Part shown: positions 16,595 to 24,438 of the stretch, piece by piece
Position numbering within the stretch: position 1 is the stretch's first letter
Layout of the letters: each line of letters begins with the position of its first letter
Source of the DNA: Oscillospiraceae bacterium
Lineage (GTDB): Bacteria; Bacillota; Clostridia; Oscillospirales; JAAYXM01
NCBI GenBank assembly: GCA_017559985.1
Contig: JAFYPW010000055.1
Span: 1-42,528, forward strand
Reading direction: 5' to 3'
Length of the DNA: 42,528 bases
The notes under the pieces: generated by a model
The model's database searches: none
The model's input: the letters and a program-made list of their open reading frames with translations, nothing else
What the model was told of the DNA's origin: nothing
Program-made: the position numbers and the translations under genes

Positions 16595-17662
16595 TTAGCG
16601 GGTGTGAAGTCGCTCCCGCATTACGCCGATTTTACGGACAAGCGCGCGGTAGTTTGACTGCACGCTTTCTATTATTACGGCGGCGCGCGGTTTGAATATC
16701 ATATCGAGCTTTCCGACAAAGTCACACCGCTCGCCGGCAAAGCCCGCCTTGAAGCGGATGAGCCCGTCAAGCTGTGTCTTTTCCATATCGCCGGTGATGC
16801 CGCGGAAGTCATAGATATTACAGCCGTTTTCTATCGTCCACTTTATCATTTCCCACTGCATCATATAGTTCGGCATACGGTTGCGCTCGCGATTGGAGCT
16901 CGCGCCGTAGAGATACCACACCTTATCGCCGTAAAGAATGGCTATCGCACCCGAGATTACCTCGCCTTCATATTCCATAAGATAGAGGCGGAGGTTATCC
17001 GGAGCAAGTGCGTCATACATATCTTCAAAGTATTTGAGGCTTCTTGCCATAAAACCGTCGCGCGCGGCGGTCTCTTTCATTATTTCAACAAATGCGGGAA
17101 GGTCTTCCTTTGTTCCGATGCGGCTTGTTACGCCTTTTTTCACCGAAAGACGGACGTTATATCTCGTTTTTGAATGGAACGCTGCAAAAACCTCTTCCTC
17201 GTTCCTGCCGTTTATGGGAAGGCGAAAAACATAGCGCGCCTGCAAATATTCGGGGCGGTGCTTTGTGTTATTCACAGAAAAGCCCGCCGCCGTGAGCTCT
17301 GAAAGATACGGGTCGTCATCTAAAATATCGGGGTCGATGGAGAGCTCATACGCGTTATACTGCTCGCCAAGCTTTCTGCTCTCGGCAAGGAGCTCAAGAA
17401 GCGTTGCGCTGTCGCCGTCAGACGTGACGGGGCCGCGCGGGCAATACATATGTGTATATTTCGTTTTGGGGATGCGGCTCGTCATAATAAGCATACTGCC
17501 GCGCACCTCGCCGTTTTCGTCACACGACATAAAGGCGTCGCACTTCCACGGCTTCTTGAAACCCGCCCATTTGAGCGACTTCACAAAATGACCTCTCGGA
17601 TGAGATGCAACAAACGTCTCATATTTCTCCGCGCTTGCGGCATCGGTAACGTACTGTATCAT
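16595..17662 (-). CDS. FemAB-type peptidoglycan bridge aminoacyltransferase (copy 1)
   Basis: 355 residues, FemX/MurM-like, made of two GNAT-like halves. Shared family strings include GHFVKSLKWAGFKKPW (~25), YCPRGPV (~74), FHSKTRYNVRLSVKKG (~161), MPNYMMQWEMIKW (~269) and YDFRGITGD (~290). The family transfers amino acids from aminoacyl-tRNA to the stem peptide lysine of lipid II at the inner membrane face. The coiled-coil helical arm of Staphylococcus FemA is not obvious, as in the shorter clostridial types. It is 5 nt after a paralogue. Amino acid specificity cannot be read. Confidence 0.9.
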   Translation of the reverse strand: MIQYVTDAASAEKYETFVASHPRGHFVKSLKWAGFKKPWKCDAFMSCDENGEVRGSMLIMTSRIPKTKYTHMYCPRGPVTSDGDSATLLELLAESRKLGEQYNAYELSIDPDILDDDPYLSELTAAGFSVNNTKHRPEYLQARYVFRLPINGRNEEEVFAAFHSKTRYNVRLSVKKGVTSRIGTKEDLPAFVEIMKETAARDGFMARSLKYFEDMYDALAPDNLRLYLMEYEGEVISGAIAILYGDKVWYLYGASSNRERNRMPNYMMQWEMIKWTIENGCNIYDFRGITGDMEKTQLDGLIRFKAGFAGERCDFVGKLDMIFKPRAAVIIESVQSNYRALVRKIGVMRERLHTR

Positions 17663-17667
17663 AATAG

Positions 17668-18714
17668 CTATTTCCTTCCCAATAATTTCCTTGCAAGGCT
17701 TTCCGCACGTTTTATCGCAAAAACGAGGCGGTCCGCCGTTTTGTCATAAACAAAGTCTACCCTTCCGACAAACGGGACAAGCTCGCCGCCGAAGCGTTTC
17801 TTGAAGCGGACAAGCCCCTCTATGGGTTTCAGTTTATCTCCCTCGCCCGCTATTCCGCGCATATCGTAGAGCATTGCTCCGTTATCGCGCGACCAGCGCA
17901 TCATCTCCCACTGCATAAGGAAGTTTGGCAGAGTTTCTTTGTGCTCGTCTGAGCTTCCCGCGTACATATGCCAGGTTTTCTGACCGTAGCGGAGAAGAAC
18001 AGAGCCTGCAATCGGCTTATTTTCGTATTCCACGATAAACAGCTTTACAGCATCCCCGCCGAGGTTGTCGTACATATTGAAAAAGTACTTTTCCTCCCTT
18101 GCGGTAAAACCGTCGCGCGAGGCGGTGGATTTCAGAAGATTCACGAAAAGCGGGATATCCTCACGCGTGCCAAGCCGGCAGGTTGCACCGCTTTTTATTG
18201 ACGCGCGCACGCTATACCGCGCCTTCGAGTGGTAAGACTCCATAAGCGCATCGTCGGATTTATCAACATCTATACGGTAAACCGCAAACGGCTGCAAGAT
18301 CCCGTTGTCGCGGGCGTTATCGCCCACTCTTGCGCCATTTTCCGAAAAGAAGCGGAGCCACGCGGTATCAGCTTCCGTTATGTCGGGGTCAAACGTCAGT
18401 TTATATGCACAAAGCTCGCGCGCGAGCTTCTCCGCACCGGAAAGAAGTTCGGAGAGAGTTTCTGTATCGTCCCTGTCGCAAACGGGACCACGCGGAGAAT
18501 AGAGAAAAACCTTGTTCGTTCTCCTCACCTTCTGAAGAAACAGTAGCATAACGCCGCGCACCTCGCCGGAGCTATCCTCACACATAAGCGCAAAGCTTTT
18601 TTGCGGTGCTTTGAACCGCGCCCACGAAAGCGACTGCATAAAATGTCCGTTTTTGTGGGTTTGATTAAAATTTTCGTATTTATTATAATCGTTTTCGGAA
18701 ACTCGCTTTACCAT
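17668..18714 (-). CDS. FemAB-type peptidoglycan bridge aminoacyltransferase (copy 2)
   Basis: 348 residues, a clear paralogue of the downstream gene with the same landmarks: GHFMQSLSWARFKAPQ, YSPRGPV, YHSKARYSVRASIKSG, LPNFLMQWEMMRW and YDMRGIAGE. The two differ throughout, so the duplication is old. Two tandem enzymes usually add successive or different residues to the cross-bridge. ATG at 18714 with GAGGCG upstream. First gene of the femAB-femAB-araC operon, with its own promoter at 18749-18778. Confidence 0.9.
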   Translation of the reverse strand: MVKRVSENDYNKYENFNQTHKNGHFMQSLSWARFKAPQKSFALMCEDSSGEVRGVMLLFLQKVRRTNKVFLYSPRGPVCDRDDTETLSELLSGAEKLARELCAYKLTFDPDITEADTAWLRFFSENGARVGDNARDNGILQPFAVYRIDVDKSDDALMESYHSKARYSVRASIKSGATCRLGTREDIPLFVNLLKSTASRDGFTAREEKYFFNMYDNLGGDAVKLFIVEYENKPIAGSVLLRYGQKTWHMYAGSSDEHKETLPNFLMQWEMMRWSRDNGAMLYDMRGIAGEGDKLKPIEGLVRFKKRFGGELVPFVGRVDFVYDKTADRLVFAIKRAESLARKLLGRK

Positions 18715-18748
18715 AACTTCGCCTCAAACAATATTTTTTCTCCATCAT

Positions 18749-18778
18749 ATTGTATCACACATCACCACCAAATTGCAA
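18749..18778 (-). promoter_or_regulatory. Promoter of the femAB-femAB-araC operon
   Basis: Minus strand: -35 TTGCAA (18773-18778), 18-bp spacer ending in TGA (extended -10), -10 TACAAT (18749-18754). It lies just after the hairpin ending the Cys-rich gene. Confidence 0.65.
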
Positions 18779-18780
18779 CA

Positions 18781-18808
18781 AGCACCGCCTGTTTTTTCAG
18801 GCGGTGCT
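18781..18808 (-). terminator. Terminator-like hairpin after the Cys-rich gene
   Basis: Perfect 11-bp GC-rich stem (18781-18791 with 18798-18808) and a six-base loop. On the minus strand it is followed by TTGTTG, a weak U-tract; on the plus strand no U-tract follows. It sits 11 nt after the stop of the Cys-rich gene. Confidence 0.6.
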
Positions 18809-18819
18809 CATATTCAATC

Positions 18820-19002
18820 TCAGAAGCAGCTGCGCTCTCCGCGACATCTGCCGCACTGCTCCGTACGGTACGGACACGGACACGAGCTTCTCTCGCAGGC
18901 GCAGGATTCCCTGCCGCCCGCATCGACGTTTCTCATCCGTATCGGACGGCACATCGAGCTTCGGCAGCTTGTGTTACAAAAAAGCGAAGACAAAAAGCAC
19001 AT
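18820..19002 (-). CDS. Small cysteine- and arginine-rich protein of unknown function
   Basis: 60 residues with 11 Cys (2, 9, 13, 18, 34, 36, 41, 43, 50, 53, 59) and 10 Arg. Motifs are CNTSC, CACERSSCPCP and CGRC. AAAGGAG at 19013-19019 sits 10 nt before the ATG at 19002; an in-frame ATG at 19011 is only 1 nt from it and is less likely. The downstream hairpin and upstream ribosome binding site argue that it is a real gene. There is no signal peptide. It could be a metal-binding or zinc-ribbon-like peptide, a spore-coat-type protein, or a modified-peptide precursor; no radical SAM or other maturase is nearby. I do not recognise the family. Confidence 0.6.
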   Translation of the reverse strand: MCFLSSLFCNTSCRSSMCRPIRMRNVDAGGRESCACERSSCPCPYRTEQCGRCRGERSCF

Positions 19003-19021
19003 TGTGAACATTCTCCTTTCG

Positions 19022-19040
19022 GGACAAGAATTCCTTGTCC
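19022..19040. promoter_or_regulatory. Inverted repeat between the Cys-rich gene and the AI-2E exporter gene
   Basis: GGACAAG-AATTC-CTTGTCC, 7-bp perfect arms, directly upstream of the ribosome binding site of the Cys-rich gene and about 45 bp from the plus-strand promoter of the divergent gene. It could be an operator or an mRNA hairpin. No T-run follows on either strand. Confidence 0.4.
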
Positions 19041-19085
19041 GTTTTATCGTATGCGAAAGTAACTGTTGCCGTTCGTATTTTCTGC

Positions 19086-19114
19086 TTGCCTTCTTTCGTC
19101 AAACGAGTTATAAT
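19086..19114 (+). promoter_or_regulatory. Promoter of the AI-2E-type exporter gene
   Basis: -35 TTGCCT (19086-19091), 17-bp spacer, -10 TATAAT (19109-19114), ~30 nt before the ribosome binding site. Confidence 0.7.
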
Positions 19115-19148
19115 GATTTTTATACAAATGACGGCAGGAGGTGCTGTA

Positions 19149-20315
19149 ATGAAATCCAAGTGGACAGAGGCTGACACCGCAAAGGTTGTCGCATCGTCGC
19201 TTACACTTATAATCGCAATCACTTTTTACTTTATAGTTATGAATCTTGGCGGGATCTTTTCTTCCCTCGGGCGGTTATTCACCATTCTTTCGCCTTTTGT
19301 GACAGGCTTTGTTATTGCATATCTCCTGACAAGACCCGTCAATGCGCTCAACTCACTTCTTGACCGTTTTCTCTTTAAGAAAGCAAAAAGGCGCAGTAGC
19401 ATCAACCGCGCAATATCAATAACCCTGGTTATAATCATTACGCTCTCGGTCCTTTCGCTGATTATCTATTCCATAATCCCGCAACTTATTGAGAGCATCG
19501 CAAGACTTGCCAGAAATGCAGACGGATATTTCAAGTCAATCAACGACATCTTGAACACCTTCTCTTCTCATTTCAATCTTGAAATGAACATCCTCACAGA
19601 CCTTCTCGGCTCGTCAAACGAGCTTTTCAAAAAGCTTACCCAATACATCGCCGCAGGACTTCCGAAATTTCTCGACTTTTCAGTGTCTCTCGGCTCGGGA
19701 ATTTCCAACTTCGTAATCGGATTTATCGTTTCAATCTATATGCTTGCAAACAAGGAAAAGTTTGCCGCGCAGATTAAAAAGTGCCTTTTCGCCCTTCTTC
19801 CCGAAAAATTTGTGAAAAGCACTCTTTCAACCTGCAAATATGTACACGAAACCTTCGGCAAGTATTTCTACGGTCAGATTCTCGATTGCTGTATACTCGG
19901 CGTCATCTGCTTTATCGTTATGACGATTTTCGGTATGGAATACGCCCTGCTTATAAGTATGATAATCGCAATAACAAACTTTATTCCGTTTATCGGCCCG
20001 TTTATCGGTGCTGTGCCGAGTGCGTTTATCCTGCTTATGGCGCAACCGTCAAAGGTTGTTCTGTTCATCATTATAATCGTTGTCCTCCAACAGCTTGACG
20101 GAAATCTGCTTGTTCCCAAAATCGTTGGCAAAACCACCGGTCTTTCCGCTGTATGGGTTATTCTTGCAATCGTCCTCGGCGGCGGGCTCTTCGGTGTTGC
20201 GGGAGTCATCCTTGCCGTTCCGACTTTCTCGGTCATTTACGCATTTACAAAGCAGTTTATAGAAAAGCGGCTTAAATCAAAGAATTTATCCGAAAAAACA
20301 CGGGATTACTATTAA
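19149..20315 (+). CDS. AI-2E family transporter (PerM/YtvI type)
   Basis: 388 residues. The start at 19149 is set by GGAGG at 19137-19141; upstream in-frame codons overlap the promoter. There are about eight membrane segments, beginning VVASSLTLIIAITFYFIVMN, with a hydrophilic stretch near 100-190. The family signature is near the C-terminus (LVPKIVGKTTGLSAVWVI, then GGGLFGVAGVILAVP). The family includes the quorum-signal exporter TqsA, sodium/proton antiporters and the B. subtilis sporulation protein YtvI, so the substrate is not assigned. Monocistronic, with its own promoter and a bidirectional terminator shared with the convergent operon. Confidence 0.9.
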   Translation: MKSKWTEADTAKVVASSLTLIIAITFYFIVMNLGGIFSSLGRLFTILSPFVTGFVIAYLLTRPVNALNSLLDRFLFKKAKRRSSINRAISITLVIIITLSVLSLIIYSIIPQLIESIARLARNADGYFKSINDILNTFSSHFNLEMNILTDLLGSSNELFKKLTQYIAAGLPKFLDFSVSLGSGISNFVIGFIVSIYMLANKEKFAAQIKKCLFALLPEKFVKSTLSTCKYVHETFGKYFYGQILDCCILGVICFIVMTIFGMEYALLISMIIAITNFIPFIGPFIGAVPSAFILLMAQPSKVVLFIIIIVVLQQLDGNLLVPKIVGKTTGLSAVWVILAIVLGGGLFGVAGVILAVPTFSVIYAFTKQFIEKRLKSKNLSEKTRDYY

Positions 20316-20320
20316 AACGA

Positions 20321-20358
20321 AAAAACCGGCTGTGGGAGCTCCACAGCCGTTTTTTTTA
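20321..20358. terminator. Bidirectional terminator between the AI-2E exporter and rluB-like genes
   Basis: 9-bp stem CGGCTGTGG/CCACAGCCG (20327-20335 with 20341-20349), followed by eight T on the plus strand and, on the minus strand, by a T-run beyond the other arm. It sits between convergent stops. Confidence 0.92.
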
Positions 20359-21057
20359 TAATGATTTAAGATATTTTACTTCGCTCTCGGTCAGGTGGCG
20401 CCAGCGCCCCGCCGGAAGCTTTTCGAGAACAAGGTCGCCAAGGCTTACTCGTTTGAGGCGCAGAACTTTAAGGTTTGCCTCCTCGCAAAGTCTGCGTATC
20501 TGGCGGTTCCTGCCCTCGCGGATTGTTATATGCAGAAGACCGCCATCGGAATTTTCACGGAGTACGGAAATGTCCGCAGGTCTTGTTTGTCTGCCATCAA
20601 TCACAATAGACGATTTAAGCGTTGTCAGCGCATCTTCGAGTTTACCGCGGACCGTTACTATATACCCCTTCGGAATCTCGTGAGACGGATGGGTCAGGCG
20701 ATATGTGAGCTCACCGTCATTCGTCATTATGAGAAGACCTTCGGAGTTATAGTCTAGCCTTCCCACGGGATGAACGCGTGTCCCCACATCAACAAGCTCG
20801 CTTACCGTCTTTCGGTTGTGCTCATCGTCAAGAGATGTTATATATCCTCTCGGCTTGTTCAGCATTATATAGTATCTCTCGCCGCCGGAAATTACGCGGC
20901 CGGAAACCTCTATCACATCCGTTGCCGGGTCTGCCTTATCACCCAACGAGGCAACTACACCGTTAACTCTGACTTTTCCGTCGGAAATAAGCTTTTCGGC
21001 ACTGCGCCGCGAGCACTCTCCGTATGCCGCCATTATCTTTTGAAGTCGTTCAAGCAT
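20356..21057 (-). CDS. rluB: rRNA pseudouridine synthase, RluB/RsuA family
   Basis: 233 residues. An N-terminal S4 RNA-binding domain (RLQKIMAAYGECSRRSAEKL, ~3-60) is followed by the catalytic domain with the RsuA-family motif GRLDYNSEGLLIMTNDGEL (catalytic Asp in RLD). C-terminal motif GRNRQIRRLCE. It modifies a uridine in rRNA, probably U2605 of 23S if it is RluB; RsuA cannot be excluded. GGAGAG precedes the ATG. Last gene of the operon, 23 nt after rsmE. Confidence 0.9.
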   Translation of the reverse strand: MLERLQKIMAAYGECSRRSAEKLISDGKVRVNGVVASLGDKADPATDVIEVSGRVISGGERYYIMLNKPRGYITSLDDEHNRKTVSELVDVGTRVHPVGRLDYNSEGLLIMTNDGELTYRLTHPSHEIPKGYIVTVRGKLEDALTTLKSSIVIDGRQTRPADISVLRENSDGGLLHITIREGRNRQIRRLCEEANLKVLRLKRVSLGDLVLEKLPAGRWRHLTESEVKYLKSL

Positions 21058-21080
21058 TACTCTCTCTCCGTTTTTTCTTT

Positions 21081-21812
21081 TTACCAGTCACCCAGTTCAT
21101 ACATAACCGCCGCACATACCGCAAGCGGTGCTGTCTCAGTACGAAGTATTCTCGGGCCCAATGTCACGGTATTGACTCCGGCTTTCTTTGCCGCTTCTGC
21201 CTCCGCTTCGTCAAAACCGCCCTCCGGCCCTATCAGTATATTGATTTCCCTTTTATCGCTCTTTGCGAGAACTTCGCGAAGTTTTGAGTCCTTCTCACAT
21301 TCATACGGCATAAGGTTAAGTGCCTCGCTCTGCTGCATCTGGGAAAGCGCTGTTCTAAAATCGACAACGTCAGCCACCTCGGGAATTGACCCGCGGCCGC
21401 TCTGTTTAGCAGCCTCCTCTGCAATTCTCTGCCACCTTATTACCTTTTTTTCGGAATCACGCGGAATGCTTACCGCGCGCTTTGTTATGACAGGAACAAT
21501 TGTGCAAACACCAAGCTCAACACACTTCTGAACTATATAGTCAAGCTTGTCGCTTTTCGGCATACCCTGATAAAGAGTTATTCTTATCGGAGGCTCTGCG
21601 GTATTTTCCGCCTTTTCAATAATTTTTGCCGAAACGCAATCAGAGGAAATCTCTGATATTTCGCAGTGATAGTCAGTTCCGCATTTGTCGCAGACAAAAA
21701 GTTCTTCTCCTGCCCGCAGACGAAGAACTTTGGCGATGTGTTTTACATCATCTCCGGTAATTATTATCTTATCATCCATTACCTGCTCTTTATCTACAAA
21801 AAACCTTGACAA
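21081..21812 (-). CDS. rsmE: 16S rRNA (uracil-1498-N3)-methyltransferase RsmE
   Basis: 243 residues with a TTG start at 21812 and GGAGGT upstream. The N-terminal PUA-like domain (MSRFFVDKEQV, then HIAKVLRLRAGEEL) is followed by a SPOUT (trefoil-knot) methyltransferase domain with the RsmE signatures IGPEGGFDEAEAE and TLGPRILRTETAPL. It methylates N3 of U1498 in 16S rRNA using SAM. It lies between the yuiD-like gene and rluB. Confidence 0.95.
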   Translation of the reverse strand: MSRFFVDKEQVMDDKIIITGDDVKHIAKVLRLRAGEELFVCDKCGTDYHCEISEISSDCVSAKIIEKAENTAEPPIRITLYQGMPKSDKLDYIVQKCVELGVCTIVPVITKRAVSIPRDSEKKVIRWQRIAEEAAKQSGRGSIPEVADVVDFRTALSQMQQSEALNLMPYECEKDSKLREVLAKSDKREINILIGPEGGFDEAEAEAAKKAGVNTVTLGPRILRTETAPLAVCAAVMYELGDW

Positions 21813-21850
21813 ATTGCCACCTCCAATAGTGTAAACCCAATTACTTCACA

Positions 21851-22315
21851 TCACCAAAACAAGATATAGTGCAAAACAAATGCATTTATTATGCCAAGAA
21901 GAATTCCTGACATCACCTGGACGGGCGTATGCCCTACAAATTCTTTCAGTTTGACCTCAGGAAGTTTTTTTGTTGCAAGAACATTGAAAGATTCCATTAT
22001 TTCGTTCAAGATTACAGCCTGCTTCCCCGTCTCCCTGCGCACGCCCATAGCGTCATGGCACACGATAAGCGCAAAAATCGCGCTTATTGCAAACTGAAAC
22101 GAAGAAAGGCCAAAAACAATCCCGCTCGCCGTCGCAAGAGATGACACCGTTGCAGAGTGCCCGCTCGGCATACCGCCATCGCCAAAAAGTCGCATTATGT
22201 CAAACTTTTTATATATCACAGCATGGATAATGACTTTAAGAATCTGTGCCGCAAGCCAAGCCGTCACCGCGCTCAGAACAAACTGATTTGTCACAAGGTC
22301 AACAATACCTTTCAT
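21851..22315 (-). CDS. Divergent PAP2-family membrane protein (YuiD type)
   Basis: 154 residues with about four membrane segments. Family motifs are GDGGMPSGHSATVSSLA (~45-61) and CHDAMGVRRETGKQA (~86-100). The PSGH motif resembles the second phosphatase motif of PAP2 enzymes, but the other canonical PAP2 motifs are missing, so activity is uncertain. The ATG directly abuts the stop of the eamA-like gene, and its ribosome binding site GGAGGCG lies inside that gene, implying translational coupling. Confidence 0.88.
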   Translation of the reverse strand: MKGIVDLVTNQFVLSAVTAWLAAQILKVIIHAVIYKKFDIMRLFGDGGMPSGHSATVSSLATASGIVFGLSSFQFAISAIFALIVCHDAMGVRRETGKQAVILNEIMESFNVLATKKLPEVKLKEFVGHTPVQVMSGILLGIINAFVLHYILFW

Positions 22316-23278
22316 TTACGCCTCCGCAAGACCCTCAGATATACCGAGCATTACGATGCCGACTATTACTGCAAAAACGCAGGCATACTGCGATGCGCGC
22401 AGCTTCTCTTTCAGGAATATACGGGACAGCACAACCGAAACGATGCAGTATGAAGCGATCATCGGTGCTGCAAGCATCGGGCGCGATGCCATAGCATAGA
22501 CGTAGAATATCTGACCAAACTCTTCACAGCAGGCTGCAACACCCTTTGATTTCACCTCTGAAAGCGCAAACGGGTTATATGCGCGCTTTGTTTTAATGAG
22601 CATATAAAGCCACGCGATGATACCTGCCAGAAGGAACGTGAGACCGTAGAGAATGATGACATCAATCTCACCGAGTCCGAGTCCTGTTGTTTCATCAAGG
22701 ATAATTCCGTCAGCTGCCGTTCCTACCGTGTCAAACACGCAGTATAAAATCGGAAAAAGAAGCGCAAGCGCACTCATTCTGTATTTTCTGTCAGAAAGTG
22801 TTGCCTCTTCCTTCGAAAGGTGCTGTTCTACAAACGCAAGAGCTACAACACCGCAGACGATAACTCCGGTTCCCACTATATCGAGAACAGAAAACTCTTC
22901 CATAATACTTGTAATGCTTCCCGTTACCGTAAAGAAGATTACCATCACGACTGTCGAAAGTGCGCCGGATGCATTCTGCACCGGGGAAACAATTGAAAGT
23001 TCAAGATAACGAAGACCTGCATATCCTATTACCATTGATACTATGTAGGCAAGGGATGCAGGTGAATACTTTATCGCGTTTCCGACAAGCGAAGATACCG
23101 AAAAGCTTGTTTCAGCAAAAGGCAGAAGCGCTATTGCGCAGACGCCCATAACAAGACCGACCCACACGGCTATTTTGAGGTGTGAATATTTATCATCCTC
23201 ATCCGTTCCCTTTTTATAAAAGAGATCGGCAAGTCCCCACCCAAGGGTCGCAACAAGTGCAAATACAAACCAAGACAT
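22316..23278 (-). CDS. EamA/DMT family transporter
   Basis: 320 residues with ten predicted membrane segments as two EamA halves: MSWFVFALVATLGWGLADLF at the start, and ASRPMLAAPMIASYCIVSVV with FLKEKL near the end. The DMT superfamily exports metabolites or, in small relatives, flips lipid-linked sugars. The substrate is not predictable. GGAGG lies within the last codons of the gtrA-like gene, which ends 2 nt upstream, so the two are coupled. A flippase role together with GtrA is possible but inferred. Confidence 0.88.
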   Translation of the reverse strand: MSWFVFALVATLGWGLADLFYKKGTDEDDKYSHLKIAVWVGLVMGVCAIALLPFAETSFSVSSLVGNAIKYSPASLAYIVSMVIGYAGLRYLELSIVSPVQNASGALSTVVMVIFFTVTGSITSIMEEFSVLDIVGTGVIVCGVVALAFVEQHLSKEEATLSDRKYRMSALALLFPILYCVFDTVGTAADGIILDETTGLGLGEIDVIILYGLTFLLAGIIAWLYMLIKTKRAYNPFALSEVKSKGVAACCEEFGQIFYVYAMASRPMLAAPMIASYCIVSVVLSRIFLKEKLRASQYACVFAVIVGIVMLGISEGLAEA

Positions 23279-23280
23279 TT

Positions 23281-23700
23281 TTATTTTCCTCCAGTTTTTT
23301 CATTTGTGTCTATACTGTTCTTAAAAACCACAAAGCGTTGAAACAAGAATTCAAGCACGAAGTTTGAAAGCATATTTATAACCGTAACAAGATATTCATT
23401 CCACAAAAGGTCTTCTGCAAGGTAATTGCCTGCTATCGTGGAAAGCGGGGTAAACACAGCATAAAAGCCAAGCGTCAGTGTCATTGCAACAGGAACATTG
23501 TTTGCAGATTTAAACGTAAACTTACGGTTGAGAGTAAAATTCCACACAACCGAAAGAATAAGCGCAATAAGGTAAGACGGCCAGTAGCTCCACTCCACAA
23601 GCTCATTCAAAAGCGCAAAGCTTATTATCTGAATAGTGCCCGCACTTATTGAGAACATAATAAATTTAAAGAACCTGAAAACTTCTTTTCTTTTCCCCAT
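23281..23700 (-). CDS. GtrA-like membrane protein
   Basis: 139 residues with four membrane segments. Family landmarks are FFKFIMFSISAGTIQIISF (~9-27), VWNFTLNRKFTFKS (~51-64) and NFVLEFLFQRFVVFK (~113-127). GtrA-family proteins are linked to polyprenyl-phosphate sugar translocation and teichoic-acid glycosylation. AGGAGGTG precedes the ATG. First gene of the operon gtrA-eamA-yuiD-rsmE-rluB with a strong promoter upstream. Confidence 0.9.
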   Translation of the reverse strand: MGKRKEVFRFFKFIMFSISAGTIQIISFALLNELVEWSYWPSYLIALILSVVWNFTLNRKFTFKSANNVPVAMTLTLGFYAVFTPLSTIAGNYLAEDLLWNEYLVTVINMLSNFVLEFLFQRFVVFKNSIDTNEKTGGK

Positions 23701-23735
23701 AATTCACCTCCTGCTCCCCTTTATAAAACACAGGT

Positions 23736-23764
23736 ATTATAGCATATTATGCCACCTTGCGCAA
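23736..23764 (-). promoter_or_regulatory. Promoter of the gtrA-eamA-yuiD-rsmE-rluB operon
   Basis: Minus strand: -35 TTGCGC (23759-23764), 17-bp spacer ending TGC (extended -10), -10 TATAAT (23736-23741). Divergent from the mntP promoter, whose -35 starts 14 bp away. Confidence 0.7.
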
Positions 23765-23777
23765 TGTTTTTCTTTTC

Positions 23778-23806
23778 TTGACTGAATCTTTCCGATTTGA
23801 TATAAT
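23778..23806 (+). promoter_or_regulatory. Promoter of the mntP-pyrR-glnA operon
   Basis: -35 TTGACT (23778-23783), 17-bp spacer ending TGA (extended -10), -10 TATAAT (23801-23806). Predicted start near 23813, leaving a leader of about 30 nt, too short for a riboswitch or attenuator. Confidence 0.82.
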
Positions 23807-23841
23807 TAAATGGAAAATTTTCGGAAGGTTGTTTTTACAGA

Positions 23842-24426
23842 ATGAATTTTGGTGTTATTTTCTTTCTCAACAGTTTGCTTCTCGGTGTAGGGCTCTCTAT
23901 GGATGCCTTCTCCATTTCCCTCGCAAACGGACTTTTAGAGCCGCAGATGCGTCTTCGCAAAATGTTTGGCATCGCAGCTGTCTTCGCCTTTTTTCAGGCA
24001 CTTATGCCACTCATCGGCTGGGCTTGTGTTCACACGGCGGCACAGCATTTTTCGGCGTTTGGAAAACTTATTCCGTGGATTGCTCTTGTTCTTCTCTGCG
24101 GCATCGGCGGAAATATGCTTTTGGGGGGAATAAAGAAAAAGGACGACATCTCCCACGAAAACGTCGGTGCAAGCCTTGCCTCAATCATAGTTCAGGGTAT
24201 CGCAACCTCAATTGATGCACTTTCGGTCGGTTTTACAATCTCCGGCCACAATATGATTCAGGCGGTTGTTTCAGCGCTCATAATCGGCTCTGTCACACTT
24301 GTCATTTGTTTTTCAGGCGTTTTTATCGGAAAAAAATTCGGCGACCATTTTGCAAACAAGGCTGACATTCTTGGCGGCGCAATATTAATTTTTATTGGTC
24401 TTGAAATTTTTATAAGTTCTTTTTAG
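23842..24426 (+). CDS. mntP: Manganese efflux pump MntP
   Basis: 194 residues with six membrane segments and the two family repeats containing conserved acidic residues: GVGLSMDAFSISLANGL (~16-32) and QGIATSIDALSVGFTISG (~115-132). The family exports Mn2+ across the plasma membrane. In many bacteria it is under a manganese riboswitch; none fits the short leader here. First gene of an apparent operon: pyrR begins 12 nt after its stop. GGAAGG lies 13 nt before the ATG. Confidence 0.93.
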   Translation: MNFGVIFFLNSLLLGVGLSMDAFSISLANGLLEPQMRLRKMFGIAAVFAFFQALMPLIGWACVHTAAQHFSAFGKLIPWIALVLLCGIGGNMLLGGIKKKDDISHENVGASLASIIVQGIATSIDALSVGFTISGHNMIQAVVSALIIGSVTLVICFSGVFIGKKFGDHFANKADILGGAILIFIGLEIFISSF

Positions 24427-24438
24427 GAGTATATAACG

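Noticed and set aside
23807..23841. Manganese riboswitch (yybP-ykoY) before mntP
   Set aside because: The promoter leaves only about 30 nt of leader, too short for the aptamer.
23807..24438. PyrR-binding attenuator in the pyrR operon leader
   Set aside because: The leader is too short, and no anti-antiterminator structure or pyr biosynthetic genes are present.
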